From: a virus | DNA length: 54,242 bases | Reading direction: 5' to 3' (one strand) | Virus record (IMG/VR): IMGVR_UViG_3300010150_000025 | Span: 1-54,242 of that record | Shown here: one piece after another, positions 36,042 through 44,629 of the stretch | Layout of the letters: each line of letters opens with the position of its first letter | Position numbering within the stretch: the stretch's first letter is position 1 | Position numbers and translations under genes: made by a program | Notes under the pieces: model-generated | Databases searched by the model: none | Seen by the model: only the letters and a program-made list of their open reading frames with translations | What the model was told of the DNA's origin: nothing

Positions 36042-36155
36042 ATGACAAAGAAGCCCAATTATCCCAGAGGAATCTGGCCGAATATCAAGCAAAACAAACG
36101 CAACCCACGAAGGAGTCCCAAGACGACTTTGACATTCAAGAAGGTGGTCAAGTGA
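36042..36155 (+). CDS. Very small basic protein, 37 aa
   Basis: Starts MTKKPNYPRGIWPNIKQNKR, Lys/Arg/Pro-rich, nine nt after the vWA gene stop; its stop codon overlaps the GTG start of the next gene. Codon use is typical. Possibly a nucleic-acid binding peptide; function unknown. Confidence 0.5.
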   Translation: MTKKPNYPRGIWPNIKQNKRNPRRSPKTTLTFKKVVK

Positions 36156-37453
36156 ACGAGATTGCAGAACAGACTTCACCATCATACACGATGGTTGGTG
36201 AGCATATACCAGAGGTTCAAGCGTTATTCCTCACGCCGATGACAGGCAGAGGCGAGATGCCCAAAGGTCAGCATCCAGAGGTCAGAGCAAAGGCGAATCA
36301 ATTCATTTACAACATGGATGCCTTCACCTATGATGGCGACAGAATCTGGGTTGACCAATGTGCAAATCCAGCGACTCCAGAATGGTTGCAGGGATTTGAT
36401 TGGGAACATCATGCTTCCACTCCAAACGGCATCTCGTTTGAACAAGAGTTTGAAATCAATAGCCACATTGAATATCAATCATCAAATCACGAATATCTGT
36501 CATCTGCCAACAGTTTGGCTCTGCTCATGCTGGGCTGTTCTGAGATGGCTCTGAGGCAACAACACATGGACAATGGCTATGACCCAGCCAGACATTGGTA
36601 TTCGCTCTTAAACCCTGTTTGGCAGACCATATTCGACAAGGCTGAGTATGATGCCAGAGAATGGACTTTTGGAACGGAGAGGACACTCAAACTGACGGTT
36701 GTTCAAGTGATGGGTTTTGATGATGACACCAACACCGTTTATGCTCGGATATTCCAGCCAGATGGTGCATCTGACCAAGACGGTCTTTGTCGTGAAGGAA
36801 TCGCTCAGAAAGCACTCCTATCATTCCCATTCAACAATGTGGATGGCGTTGAAAGAGGCGACATCATGATTGTCTGGACAGACCGATGGATAAGTGCAGA
36901 CTCACGAGTCTTTGATGCTGTGAATCTCACCGACCATCCATCACCATCTCACATCTCTGCCAGAGCAAGAGATTGGTTGACTCACGATACTGACACCCCG
37001 ATTGTCAACCTCTCCAATCCAGATGCAATCAAACCTCCACGATACTATGGAACAGGCATGGCTTTGGAGGTTGGAGACATCACGCCGACTCACATGATTC
37101 ATACATCTCGCAACAACGCATTCGGATTCTGGATGGCGAGCAAATTGTATTCTGAACTCTGCCAATCTGGAGACATCACATCTGGCGATGTATCGGACTC
37201 GATACCCGATTTGTTCATCCCAGCATTCAGAGACAAACGAGGCCAGAAAGTCATTGACTTGGCGAGTCCATTCTTCCCACATTATCATGATGAAATCAGA
37301 TGTTCAACATGCAACGGCAGAGTTCTAATCAAGGCCAGACCAGACAACAAACAGACCAAAGCAACCTGTCCACATTGTTCAACAAAGGACACGATTCTAT
37401 TCCCACACCTTACACCAACCAACACGGTTAAAGCGGTGGGACACGACGAATGA
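36152..37453 (+). CDS. Unknown protein with C-terminal zinc ribbon, 433 aa
   Basis: Not recognised. Large mixed alpha/beta body, then a C-terminal two-CxxC zinc ribbon (CSTCNGR and CPHCSTK, about residues 389-415). The start is GTG at 36152 overlapping the upstream stop, the same coupling style as at 12875 and 13081. The position right after the CobT-like gene suggests it could belong to the same remodelling system, for example as a target or adaptor; that is a guess from order alone. Confidence 0.65.
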   Translation: MNEIAEQTSPSYTMVGEHIPEVQALFLTPMTGRGEMPKGQHPEVRAKANQFIYNMDAFTYDGDRIWVDQCANPATPEWLQGFDWEHHASTPNGISFEQEFEINSHIEYQSSNHEYLSSANSLALLMLGCSEMALRQQHMDNGYDPARHWYSLLNPVWQTIFDKAEYDAREWTFGTERTLKLTVVQVMGFDDDTNTVYARIFQPDGASDQDGLCREGIAQKALLSFPFNNVDGVERGDIMIVWTDRWISADSRVFDAVNLTDHPSPSHISARARDWLTHDTDTPIVNLSNPDAIKPPRYYGTGMALEVGDITPTHMIHTSRNNAFGFWMASKLYSELCQSGDITSGDVSDSIPDLFIPAFRDKRGQKVIDLASPFFPHYHDEIRCSTCNGRVLIKARPDNKQTKATCPHCSTKDTILFPHLTPTNTVKAVGHDE

Positions 37454-37466
37454 GATGTGATGAGAC

Positions 37467-37940
37467 ATGGCAAAAAGGATTCCAAAACAATTGAAGCGAG
37501 CAATACTGACCAATCTGGCGAAAGCCAACGGGGAGACCCTCAATTCTGCTCAATTAGCAGAGCGTGTCAATGCTGACCCAGAACTCCCAGAGAACTATCG
37601 AAAGACGGCCAAACAATTGAACTTCGTGATGAAGCAGATTGGTCAAGAGTTCGATGATGTGAACCAAGTGATTCTGAGTCGCAACGGTGTCAGCCATCAT
37701 GGAACTGCCAGATTCAGAATGGGCTTTCAAACCAACATGACATTGGCTGAGGCTGAGAACGCTGTGGGAGTCGTCAAGAAGCCCAAGAGCAACCTCAAGC
37801 AAATCACCGTCAATCTGCCAGAGGACTGTGTTGAATACATCAAAGCATGGCGAGCAAACGGCGTTGCCGCTGGTCGTGCTGTTGAAGCACTCATCAGAGC
37901 AGACATTGAAATCAATGGGTTGCCAGATAATGACGAATAG
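37467..37940 (+). CDS. Probable transcriptional regulator, 157 aa
   Basis: Basic N-terminus followed by a winged-helix-like part (residues 5-60, RAILTNLAKANGETLNSAQL). The last 45 residues (KQITVNLPEDCVEYI then a GVAAGRAVEALIRADIE helix) look like a ribbon-helix-helix. Two DNA-binding modules in one small chain suggest a viral regulator. It overlaps the methyltransferase gene by 11 nt. Confidence 0.55.
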   Translation: MAKRIPKQLKRAILTNLAKANGETLNSAQLAERVNADPELPENYRKTAKQLNFVMKQIGQEFDDVNQVILSRNGVSHHGTARFRMGFQTNMTLAEAENAVGVVKKPKSNLKQITVNLPEDCVEYIKAWRANGVAAGRAVEALIRADIEINGLPDNDE

Positions 37941-39018
37941 AATCAGCGTCAATAAAGGCTCTTGGCTGGGCTTCTTTGACCCAGATGGTCTTGAGACCCA
38001 CCAGAAGCGTTTGTTCGTCAATAAGAAGGTCTGGAGAGCGTTTAACGAGCAACAGATGATTCAGTATGAACAGGACTTGTTCAATCATTTCAGAAAGTAT
38101 GGATTCCCACATTGGGACATGACCAAAGTTCAGAGGCAACGAGTCATCAAGAACATGCTCAAGTTCGACACTACTGAACTGCTGGTTGAGGACTCAATAC
38201 TCAGACAGTTCATGCTTGGGTTGGATTATGCCAATTCATTCATGCCTCACATCTGGGACACCAAATGCAAGAACTACAAGACTCCAATGGAGTGCTTCAA
38301 TGACGATGAAATGCTCAAGAAGGCCATCAAGAAGCGGCTCAAGTATGGAGACAACATGAGCGAGGCTGGGATGCGTAAAGCACTCTCGTGGACATCTGGA
38401 ACTCATCGAGTATCGAACTTCAAACCAACGATTGCCAAATACATCTATGACAATTATTCTGGCGATGGCAAAGTTCTGGATTCTTCATCTGGATATGGAG
38501 GCAGATTGTTTGGGGCGGTTGCATCCAAGTCGGTCAAGTCCTATGTTGGAACTGACCCATGCGAAAAAACATTCAACGCTCTGGAGGACATGAAAGCCCA
38601 CTTATTGAAGTCAATATCGAAAGACATCACTCTCCACCAGAAGCCGTTTGAGATTCTGGAACTTGAAGAGAACTCATTCGACTTGTCATTCACCTCGCCA
38701 CCATATTTTGACACAGAGGAATATGCCTATGATGAGAATCAATCGTTTGTCAAGTTCAACACCAAAGCCAAGTGGCGGGATGGATTCTTGAAGCCGATGA
38801 TTCAGAGGAACTATCGCTGGGTCAAAGAGGGTGGATATTTCATCATCAATGTAGCCAATGTCAAGACCTATCCAGACCTTGAGAATGATGTCGTTGCCCT
38901 ATGCAAAGAGGCTGGGTTTGAGTATGTCAAGACCTATCAGATGACGCTCTCTGGATTGCTCACAGGCAAGAAAAAGTTTGAACCGATATTCGTGTTTCAG
39001 AAGCCTCAATCCCATTGA
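37930..39018 (+). CDS. DNA methyltransferase (N6-adenine or N4-cytosine type)
   Basis: Catalytic motif IV TSPPYFD (near residue 256) is the SPPY form common in N4-cytosine and beta/gamma-class N6-adenine enzymes. The SAM-binding motif I region is LDSSSGYGGRLFG (near 178), followed by VGTDPCEKTF (near 200). The N-terminal 150 residues are helical and may read the DNA target. No restriction partner is adjacent, so it is a solitary methyltransferase, perhaps protecting viral DNA. The start at 37930 is preferred because the earlier in-frame ATG (37828) lies well inside the regulator gene. Confidence 0.82.
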   Translation: MTNRISVNKGSWLGFFDPDGLETHQKRLFVNKKVWRAFNEQQMIQYEQDLFNHFRKYGFPHWDMTKVQRQRVIKNMLKFDTTELLVEDSILRQFMLGLDYANSFMPHIWDTKCKNYKTPMECFNDDEMLKKAIKKRLKYGDNMSEAGMRKALSWTSGTHRVSNFKPTIAKYIYDNYSGDGKVLDSSSGYGGRLFGAVASKSVKSYVGTDPCEKTFNALEDMKAHLLKSISKDITLHQKPFEILELEENSFDLSFTSPPYFDTEEYAYDENQSFVKFNTKAKWRDGFLKPMIQRNYRWVKEGGYFIINVANVKTYPDLENDVVALCKEAGFEYVKTYQMTLSGLLTGKKKFEPIFVFQKPQSH

Positions 39019-39119
39019 TGTGGATTCCACTTGGGCTTTGGTTGGTTGCGCTTTCGCCACCATCTTATGACATATTTGCCGACCAGAAGCCACCAGAGAA
39101 TCTCAGCGATGACCAATAA
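39018..39119 (+). CDS. Possible tiny membrane or secreted peptide, 33 aa
   Basis: MWIPLGLWLVALSPPSYDIF: a hydrophobic N-terminal segment followed by an acidic, Pro-rich tail. The ATG overlaps the methyltransferase stop and codon use matches neighbours. Too short to be certain. Confidence 0.4.
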   Translation: MWIPLGLWLVALSPPSYDIFADQKPPENLSDDQ

Positions 39120-39124
39120 GGTCA

Positions 39125-39457
39125 ATGAGAATCCCGTCAATCCAAACATATTATTCTCATCTGAAAAGGCGGGTATTCAATCTGGTGAACAAGTGGGTAT
39201 TGAAGCATCTGGTGAAACGCATCTGGTTCAATCCAGAGTTCAAGACCGTCGCAGTATGCGTATTGAGACCAATACCGAATCCGAATGACATGTCTCAAAA
39301 TCCCACATCTGGAAACAAGAACAAAACGAGTCAGATTGCAGAAGCATTGATATACCCCCACCACTACGGCAAGACATGGACAACCGAACCCCATCCCAGA
39401 AAAAGACCGCCGCACGAAAGCACCACCTCGCAGGTTTGTATCACAACGCATTCTTGA
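39125..39457 (+). CDS. Doubtful frame, 110 aa
   Basis: The first 55 residues (beginning MRIPSIQTYYSHLKR) use natural codons, but the second half runs across the promoter and start of the next gene. No promoter at the right distance. It may be a real short gene with a misread end, or non-coding. The remainder of 39120-39375 shows nothing else convincing. Confidence 0.25.
   Translation: MRIPSIQTYYSHLKRRVFNLVNKWVLKHLVKRIWFNPEFKTVAVCVLRPIPNPNDMSQNPTSGNKNKTSQIAEALIYPHHYGKTWTTEPHPRKRPPHESTTSQVCITTHS
39346..39356 (+). promoter_or_regulatory. TATA box before 39376
   Basis: CATTGATATAC with TATA at 39351, 25 nt before the ATG. A degenerate class A-like AACAAAACGAGTCAGATT lies at 39330-39347. Confidence 0.5.
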
Positions 39458-39738
39458 CGACCAGCCAACCCGTATTGGGCGTTGACATTGACGCTCATGA
39501 TGCAAACAAACTTGTTCGCAACGGCTGGGCTATGATTCATGTGTTTGGAACAAAAGTCGTGCTTGGACAAACCAAGACAGGCTCAAAGAACTACGACAGC
39601 AATTGCACTCTCAGAGTCAACGGCTACATCTCACAGATTGCTCGCTACTCCAAAGACCCAAGCACTCGTGTTGACATGTCCTCTCTGATGAACATGGCTT
39701 CACTACTCTCCAGCCACTACTTGACTCGCTGGTATTGA
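39376..39738 (+). CDS. Hypothetical protein, 120 aa
   Basis: Not recognised. Basic N-terminal 20 residues, mixed centre and a helical C-terminus (SSLMNMASLLSSHYLTRWY). Its own promoter supports the start. Followed by another promoter, so monocistronic. Confidence 0.7.
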   Translation: MDNRTPSQKKTAARKHHLAGLYHNAFLTTSQPVLGVDIDAHDANKLVRNGWAMIHVFGTKVVLGQTKTGSKNYDSNCTLRVNGYISQIARYSKDPSTRVDMSSLMNMASLLSSHYLTRWY

Positions 39739-39765
39739 AGCCCACCATCTGGCAATCCCCGCCCT

Positions 39766-39779
39766 TTGATAAGGGTGGG
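39766..39779 (+). promoter_or_regulatory. Class B promoter (TTGATAAGGGTGGG)
   Basis: Ends 17 nt before the ATG at 39797; a CCCC-TCT-GGGG hairpin (39784-39794) lies between. Confidence 0.6.
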
Positions 39780-39796
39780 ATGCCCCCTCTGGGGCT

Positions 39797-39994
39797 ATGA
39801 CAAGAATGTTCAGAGTCCGTGTGGACATGGGTGCAGACGGCTGTATAGATTTGACGAGCGAAGGCAACATTGGCGAGGCTCTCAGAGCCGCTTATGATGA
39901 ATGCAAGAAGCGCAAGGCCAACCCGATTGCTATCAATGTTCAACAGGTGGTTGAGCAGGGAAAATGGACAGCCGTGATTCCCTCACGCTCGTGA
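39797..39994 (+). CDS. Small hypothetical protein, 65 aa
   Basis: Beta-alpha-beta pattern (MFRVRVDMG, then GEALRAAYDECKKR, then IAINVQQVV) like small nucleic-acid-binding or SHOCT-size folds; family not recognised. Overlaps the next gene by 31 nt. Confidence 0.62.
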   Translation: MTRMFRVRVDMGADGCIDLTSEGNIGEALRAAYDECKKRKANPIAINVQQVVEQGKWTAVIPSRS

Positions 39995-40224
39995 GTGTGG
40001 GTCAAAGCGGCAATACAGGCAGAATGCACATCATGGCTGGTGTCAGCCCTAAGACGCTCTGTGGGCGTTCCACAGACAATGCAATCGTGCATGACGGCGA
40101 GTGGGTTGATGAAGTCCTATCTCTGATTCAGAACCAGACCAACGGAGGCGTTGGAACATCGGTCTGCGCCAGATGCAGAGCCAAACTCAATCCATCAGAA
40201 ACTGTGAATACCCCCAACGCATAG
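39964..40224 (+). CDS. Small zinc-finger-like protein, 86 aa
   Basis: A lone LCGRS Cys near residue 35, then VCARCRAKL near 74, consistent with a zinc site formed by His/Cys near residues 22-35 and the CxxC. Overlaps the upstream gene by 31 nt and is followed by another small gene 10 nt on. Function unknown. Confidence 0.6.
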   Translation: MDSRDSLTLVSVGQSGNTGRMHIMAGVSPKTLCGRSTDNAIVHDGEWVDEVLSLIQNQTNGGVGTSVCARCRAKLNPSETVNTPNA

Positions 40225-40234
40225 TGGGATTATC

Positions 40235-40615
40235 ATGGGGGATGAAATCGAGATTCAAGTGCCTGTTCTTTATTGGATAGTCGCTGGCAAAAAAGGGATG
40301 GAATTATGGGGCTATGAAAGGGAGAGCGACCAGAAGGATTGGTCTCCAAGCAAGAAGCCAGATGTGAAGGTGAAAATCCATCCACTCCATTGGGACTTTG
40401 AGATTAACCAACACGATGGCTCTGGCAGGGTCAGAATCGGTGCTGGATGCCAATACAATCCACTCCAGATGATTGAGGCCATGTGGATTCATCTGGCTGA
40501 AAAAGACCCAGCAGATGTCGTCGTTGAGATTGATATTGACTTTGCCAATGCAGAGGTTGAATGGAACAAAAGCGACACTCCATTTGGAGAGAACTTCTCA
40601 TCAGATTGGGAGTGA
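40235..40615 (+). CDS. Hypothetical acidic protein, 126 aa
   Basis: Beta-rich with many Trp and acidic residues. It resembles the following protein in style (both contain GAGC and P-x-x-x-I/F-E segments), so the two may be distant duplicates. Function unknown. Confidence 0.65.
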   Translation: MGDEIEIQVPVLYWIVAGKKGMELWGYERESDQKDWSPSKKPDVKVKIHPLHWDFEINQHDGSGRVRIGAGCQYNPLQMIEAMWIHLAEKDPADVVVEIDIDFANAEVEWNKSDTPFGENFSSDWE

Positions 40616-40620
40616 TTGAG

Positions 40621-40908
40621 ATGATTGTCTGGGTCAACAAAACCGAATCTGGTCAAACAGAATTGAAGGGCTACAACAAGTCAATGCAGGTGATAACCAG
40701 CATGGTTGAGTCTGGCGATGATTGGACAATCACCAGCAGGTCTGGTGAGCAATATCAGATGAAAGGCGCAGGTTGTCCAGACCCAATCGAGTTCATATTC
40801 AAACTAATATCTCCACGCAAGAAAATGGAGATTGACGATTCAGTTCCTTATCTCCGATTCCAGAGCAACACCACAGGTGAACTCTGGGAGGTCTGGGGAG
40901 TCCGATGA
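40621..40908 (+). CDS. Hypothetical protein, 95 aa
   Basis: Shares with the preceding protein an opening strand (MIVWVNKTESGQTELKGYNK), a GAGCPDP segment and similar length after it, suggesting tandem duplication and divergence. A GTG at 40612 overlapping the upstream stop is an alternative start. Confidence 0.62.
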   Translation: MIVWVNKTESGQTELKGYNKSMQVITSMVESGDDWTITSRSGEQYQMKGAGCPDPIEFIFKLISPRKKMEIDDSVPYLRFQSNTTGELWEVWGVR

Positions 40909-40934
40909 CCCAGCGCAGACAGCATTGAAGTATA

Positions 40935-40981
40935 TCAATGTATATGTTCCATCAATGTTTATGTTCCTTAATTGACTTAAA
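40935..40981 (+). promoter_or_regulatory. Tandem direct repeat and TATA box before the tail fibre gene
   Basis: TCAATGTATATGTTCC (40935-40950) and TCAATGTTTATGTTCC (40952-40967) are 16-bp direct repeats, one mismatch apart, 17 bp in phase. CATTGA...TCAATG also forms an inverted repeat at 40923-40940. The TATA-like ACTTAAAC (40975-40982) lies about 28 nt before the ATG at 41005. An operator for late expression is plausible. Confidence 0.55.
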
Positions 40982-41004
40982 CCTCAAAGCACCCCATAAT
41001 CGGC

Positions 41005-43746
41005 ATGGGCAAGCGTGAGGATGACATCAAAGCATACATCAAAACCAATTTTCCAGAGTCTGCCAACAAGATTCGCCAGAGCATGAACTTTGCTCAATTG
41101 ACCAGATTGGTGCAAGACTTGTCTGGCGGTATTCCAAAAGTTCTGGGCGATGTTCCAGATGAATTGAAGGACACTCGGATATTCGGCTCAATACAACCAA
41201 CAACGATAACGACGACAACCACGACTTCTTCTGATTCTGGTTCTGGTTCTGATTTGACAATCGGGACAGTTTCAACAACAGCGGCTGGTGGACAAGCGGC
41301 GGCATCAATCACAGACAACAAACTGAATCTGGTTCTGCCCAGAGGTTCAGCGGGTTCAACAGGTTCAGCAGGTGCTGATGGAACATCGGCCACAGTCGCT
41401 ATTGGGACAACCTCGACGCTGGCGGCGGGTGCATCTGCGACGGTTGCCAACACAGGGTCAGCATCAGCGTCTGTGCTTGACTTTGGCATTCCACAGGGCG
41501 CACAGGGCATTCAAGGGATTCAAGGAATACAGGGCATTCAAGGAACGGCAGGGACAGATGGAACTGATGGAACTGATGGAACAGACGGCACAGATGGGAC
41601 AGACGGTTCAGCGGCAACAATCGCTGTCGGCTCAGTCTCCACAGGGGCGGCAGGGACACCAGCGACGGTGGCAAATGTTGGAACATCATCAGCGGCAGTT
41701 CTGAACTTTGGAATCCCTCAAGGGGCGCAGGGGATTCAAGGCATTCAAGGGATTCAAGGCAACGATGGTGCTGACGGCACAGACGGCACAGACGGGACTG
41801 ATGGGACAAACGGGACTAATGGTCAAGGAGTGCCAACAGGCGGGTCAGCAGGGCAGGTTCTGAGCAAAATAGATGGGACAGACTACAACACTCAATGGTC
41901 AGCGGCAGGTGCTGGCTACACAGATGCAGAAGCGGTTGCGGCGGTTGAAGCAGAACCGACTCTGGTTCTGACAGGTGAGACATCACTTGGTCAAGTTCCA
42001 GAGGACTTGGTGGCAGTTCCAACGACATTCACCAGCGGGTCGAATCAAGTTTCAGTTCCAGACGGTTCATTCTTCAATCTGGGCGATAAAATCTCCACGA
42101 CTGTTGACCCGATTGTTGATTCTGGCGGGTCATCGGCACAGCCAAACAAGGGCATTATCATAACAGCAATCAGCGGCAACACTCTGACAATCAGCAAGAC
42201 AATCGGGACATCAATAACCACCAACACAGTATTCAAGCGGCCAAGAGGTGTGCCATCAATTCTGCCAGAAGCACCGTATCTGTATTCAAATCCAACGAAC
42301 TCAGCAGAGGTGCAATTGAGTGCTGACAGGGCTGGTGGGAATGATGCAATTCTGAGAATAAACACGGAGTCTGGTTATCTGAGACTTGGCGCACAGAACG
42401 GTTCATTCTGCCACTTCTATACAGACAGGGCATACTTCTATTTCAACAGGCCAATACAAATGGATGGTGGGGCGTTTTACGCATACAACGATGACCTTGA
42501 AATCAAGACTGATGACTCTGGTGCTGACCAGCCCACGAGGATATTCATTGACGCACAGGTTGACCCTTGCAGGGTCGGCATTGGGAATGGATTCACAGCA
42601 TCAGCGTTGCCAACAAACACACTCCATGTCAAGACAAGTCAATACCAAGCGGGCGGGGGTTCTTCTGGAACTTATGACAACATTGGAGATGGTGCTTATG
42701 CGGCCAGATTCCAGACAAACAACGGGAATGTTGGAATCTCAAAGTATGGTGGAATCCATCTGGACAATGACAACACAGCCCCTCTTGATGGCGCAGATTG
42801 GTCAACCCAGAGATGGCAGATTGGTCAGCGAGATGGAGAACAATTGGACATCTCGTTTGGAACTCCACTCGACACGAATGTTGCGGCTTCTGACACCAAA
42901 CTGAGACTCAAAACAGACGGCAAGGTTGGGATTCTGAAAGGGGCGACTGACCCAGCCCAAGCACTTGATGTGAATGGGACAATCCGTCAGTCAAATGCCA
43001 CCAATGCCATCATCCATGCAAATGCGAATGGCGACTTGGGCGCATTGACTGTTGGGTCTGGATTGTCATTATCTGGTTCAACCCTCACAGCCACAGGTGG
43101 TGGAGGTGGCGGTGGCTCTGGAGACTTCATTGGCTTGACAGACACTCCAGCATCATATTCTGGAATGGCTGGCAGAGTTCCAGCCGTGAACTTCACGGAG
43201 GATGCTTTGCAGTTTGTTGACATTTATGGTGCGCTGGGAATGTTCATCGGTGATGCCAACGGACAGGTCGGCAACAGCAACAAAACAAAACTGATATTCG
43301 ATGCCTCTTTTTCTGTTGCAGATGTATCATCCAACACAGCGGTTGTCAGCGTTGCTGGAGGCGGTGGCGGAGGCGGTGGAGGCGGTCAATTGAAACCCCC
43401 AACATCTGGGACAATCATAGGTGGCGGGACAATTCCAGCAGGGATGAATCGTGCCATTCTGATTGACGGTGGCGACTTTGAAAATCCAATCACTTTGACT
43501 CCACCAACCACGACAACCCACGACTTGACAATCACCATGTATTCAAATGACAGGGCGATTATAGACGCTGGGAATGATATGTTCTCCTATATGGATGAAG
43601 AGACAGGAGAATCAGAGACTCAAGCAATTCAGATATTCAGCGGAAAGTCAGTTCAATGCACATACATGACTGACCCATTGGGTGATGGTGTAAATCGCTG
43701 GTTCATCATTGGCAACATTAACAGGGCTTTCAGATTCTTGCTCTGA
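41005..43746 (+). CDS. Tail fibre protein with collagen-like repeats, 913 aa
   Basis: After a short helical N-terminus, two copies of a phage-fibre module (about residues 85-165 and 205-245; ending LDFGIPQGAQ and LNFGIPQGAQ) each run into Gly-x-y collagen-like repeats, with GIQ triplets followed by TDG triplets. The rest is beta-rich, Gly/Ser/Thr-heavy, with poly-Gly linkers (near 695, 790), ending in a compact 100-residue domain. It is a trimeric receptor-binding fibre by analogy. Repeats at DNA level make it prone to length change. No intramolecular chaperone peptidase motif seen. Confidence 0.88.
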   Translation: MGKREDDIKAYIKTNFPESANKIRQSMNFAQLTRLVQDLSGGIPKVLGDVPDELKDTRIFGSIQPTTITTTTTTSSDSGSGSDLTIGTVSTTAAGGQAAASITDNKLNLVLPRGSAGSTGSAGADGTSATVAIGTTSTLAAGASATVANTGSASASVLDFGIPQGAQGIQGIQGIQGIQGTAGTDGTDGTDGTDGTDGTDGSAATIAVGSVSTGAAGTPATVANVGTSSAAVLNFGIPQGAQGIQGIQGIQGNDGADGTDGTDGTDGTNGTNGQGVPTGGSAGQVLSKIDGTDYNTQWSAAGAGYTDAEAVAAVEAEPTLVLTGETSLGQVPEDLVAVPTTFTSGSNQVSVPDGSFFNLGDKISTTVDPIVDSGGSSAQPNKGIIITAISGNTLTISKTIGTSITTNTVFKRPRGVPSILPEAPYLYSNPTNSAEVQLSADRAGGNDAILRINTESGYLRLGAQNGSFCHFYTDRAYFYFNRPIQMDGGAFYAYNDDLEIKTDDSGADQPTRIFIDAQVDPCRVGIGNGFTASALPTNTLHVKTSQYQAGGGSSGTYDNIGDGAYAARFQTNNGNVGISKYGGIHLDNDNTAPLDGADWSTQRWQIGQRDGEQLDISFGTPLDTNVAASDTKLRLKTDGKVGILKGATDPAQALDVNGTIRQSNATNAIIHANANGDLGALTVGSGLSLSGSTLTATGGGGGGGSGDFIGLTDTPASYSGMAGRVPAVNFTEDALQFVDIYGALGMFIGDANGQVGNSNKTKLIFDASFSVADVSSNTAVVSVAGGGGGGGGGGQLKPPTSGTIIGGGTIPAGMNRAILIDGGDFENPITLTPPTTTTHDLTITMYSNDRAIIDAGNDMFSYMDEETGESETQAIQIFSGKSVQCTYMTDPLGDGVNRWFIIGNINRAFRFLL

Positions 43747-43796
43747 TATTGAGTTCAATAAAGGTTCAAATAAGTGTGGCTGTGGTTTCAAAATCC

Positions 43797-43979
43797 ATGA
43801 CGACTCACGACCCTCCAGATGAGAATACCGAATATCATCCAGATACAGGAATCCGTCTGTGTAAGGTGTGCAGGTTGGAGATAACTCTGATGAACTCCAG
43901 AATGCTTTATGCCAAAGTCTGCGGCAATTGCTATCTGAAACATAAGGCAGATGAAAGAAAGCGAAAAGGACTCAAATAG
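43797..43979 (+). CDS. Small zinc-ribbon protein, 60 aa
   Basis: Two CxxC knuckles (CKVC near residue 22 and CGNC near 42) with a basic C-terminal tail: a treble-clef or ribbon zinc fold, likely nucleic-acid binding. TATA-like AAATAAGTGTGG lies about 28 nt upstream; the TATTGAGTTCAATA palindrome lies just before it. Confidence 0.68.
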   Translation: MTTHDPPDENTEYHPDTGIRLCKVCRLEITLMNSRMLYAKVCGNCYLKHKADERKRKGLK

Positions 43980-44001
43980 GTGGAACTGTCGCAGAGCAAA
44001 T

Positions 44002-44244
44002 ATGGCAGAGATGCACGAATCAGAGACCTTCGCATACAATCGCTCATGGGATGAGATTGAACAGATGCTGGACAAGGCAGAAGCCAAACTACACATTCAC
44101 GAGATGGGAGTCCAGAAGCATAAGCATCGAATGAAGTCGAGAGAGTTCATGTATCACGCAAGGAACTTCAAGGCGTTGCAGGGCGTTGTCAAGACTCTCC
44201 GCTGGACTCTGGGTGCAAGAGGCGTGGACAATCCACTTTCATGA
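44002..44244 (+). CDS. Hypothetical helical protein, 80 aa
   Basis: Basic and helical with His-rich stretch HIHEMGVQKHKH. Promoter TCAAATAGGTGG (43972-43983) overlaps the end of the preceding gene and fits the start. Function unknown. Confidence 0.65.
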   Translation: MAEMHESETFAYNRSWDEIEQMLDKAEAKLHIHEMGVQKHKHRMKSREFMYHARNFKALQGVVKTLRWTLGARGVDNPLS

Positions 44245-44275
44245 CTTCAAATAGGTGGGCGTTGACTGTCCTTCT

Positions 44276-44629
44276 ATGATAACCGACGACCCAGCAGAGT
44301 ATGAACTCTGGCAACAGGAACAAGCCCACATGGAACATCTCGTTGAGGAATATCATCAAGAGCAATTGGACAAGGCTGAGATGGAGATGGTTGAGATTCT
44401 TGGCTGTCTGGCATCATCACCAGAGTATGGGGATAACCTTCACGCCAACGCTCAGACTGAGATGGATATTGCTGGGAGTTATCTGGCTCAAATCAAAACG
44501 ATTCTGGATGGTGCATCCAAGCCAATCATCGCTTCAATTCTTCAACCTCTGAGGTCTGCTTTGATTGATTCAGAGTTCATGATTGAAGGAGGGTATCGAG
44601 TGCTTGATTCAAGAGATGACAATGTATGA
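44276..44629 (+). CDS. Hypothetical acidic helical protein, 117 aa
   Basis: Glu/Gln-rich N-terminal helix (about residues 8-45), then more helices. Promoter TTCAAATAGGTGGG (44246-44259) sets the start at 44276 rather than an upstream GTG. Overlaps the next gene by 4 nt. Confidence 0.65.
   Translation: MITDDPAEYELWQQEQAHMEHLVEEYHQEQLDKAEMEMVEILGCLASSPEYGDNLHANAQTEMDIAGSYLAQIKTILDGASKPIIASILQPLRSALIDSEFMIEGGYRVLDSRDDNV

Noticed and set aside
39031-39288. Open frame of 85 codons after the methyltransferase gene
   Set aside because: No promoter and unnatural codons compared with the overlapping frame at 39125.
41450-41830. Short tandem repeats as a CRISPR array or minisatellite
   Set aside because: They are in-frame Gly-x-y codons of the collagen-like fibre.
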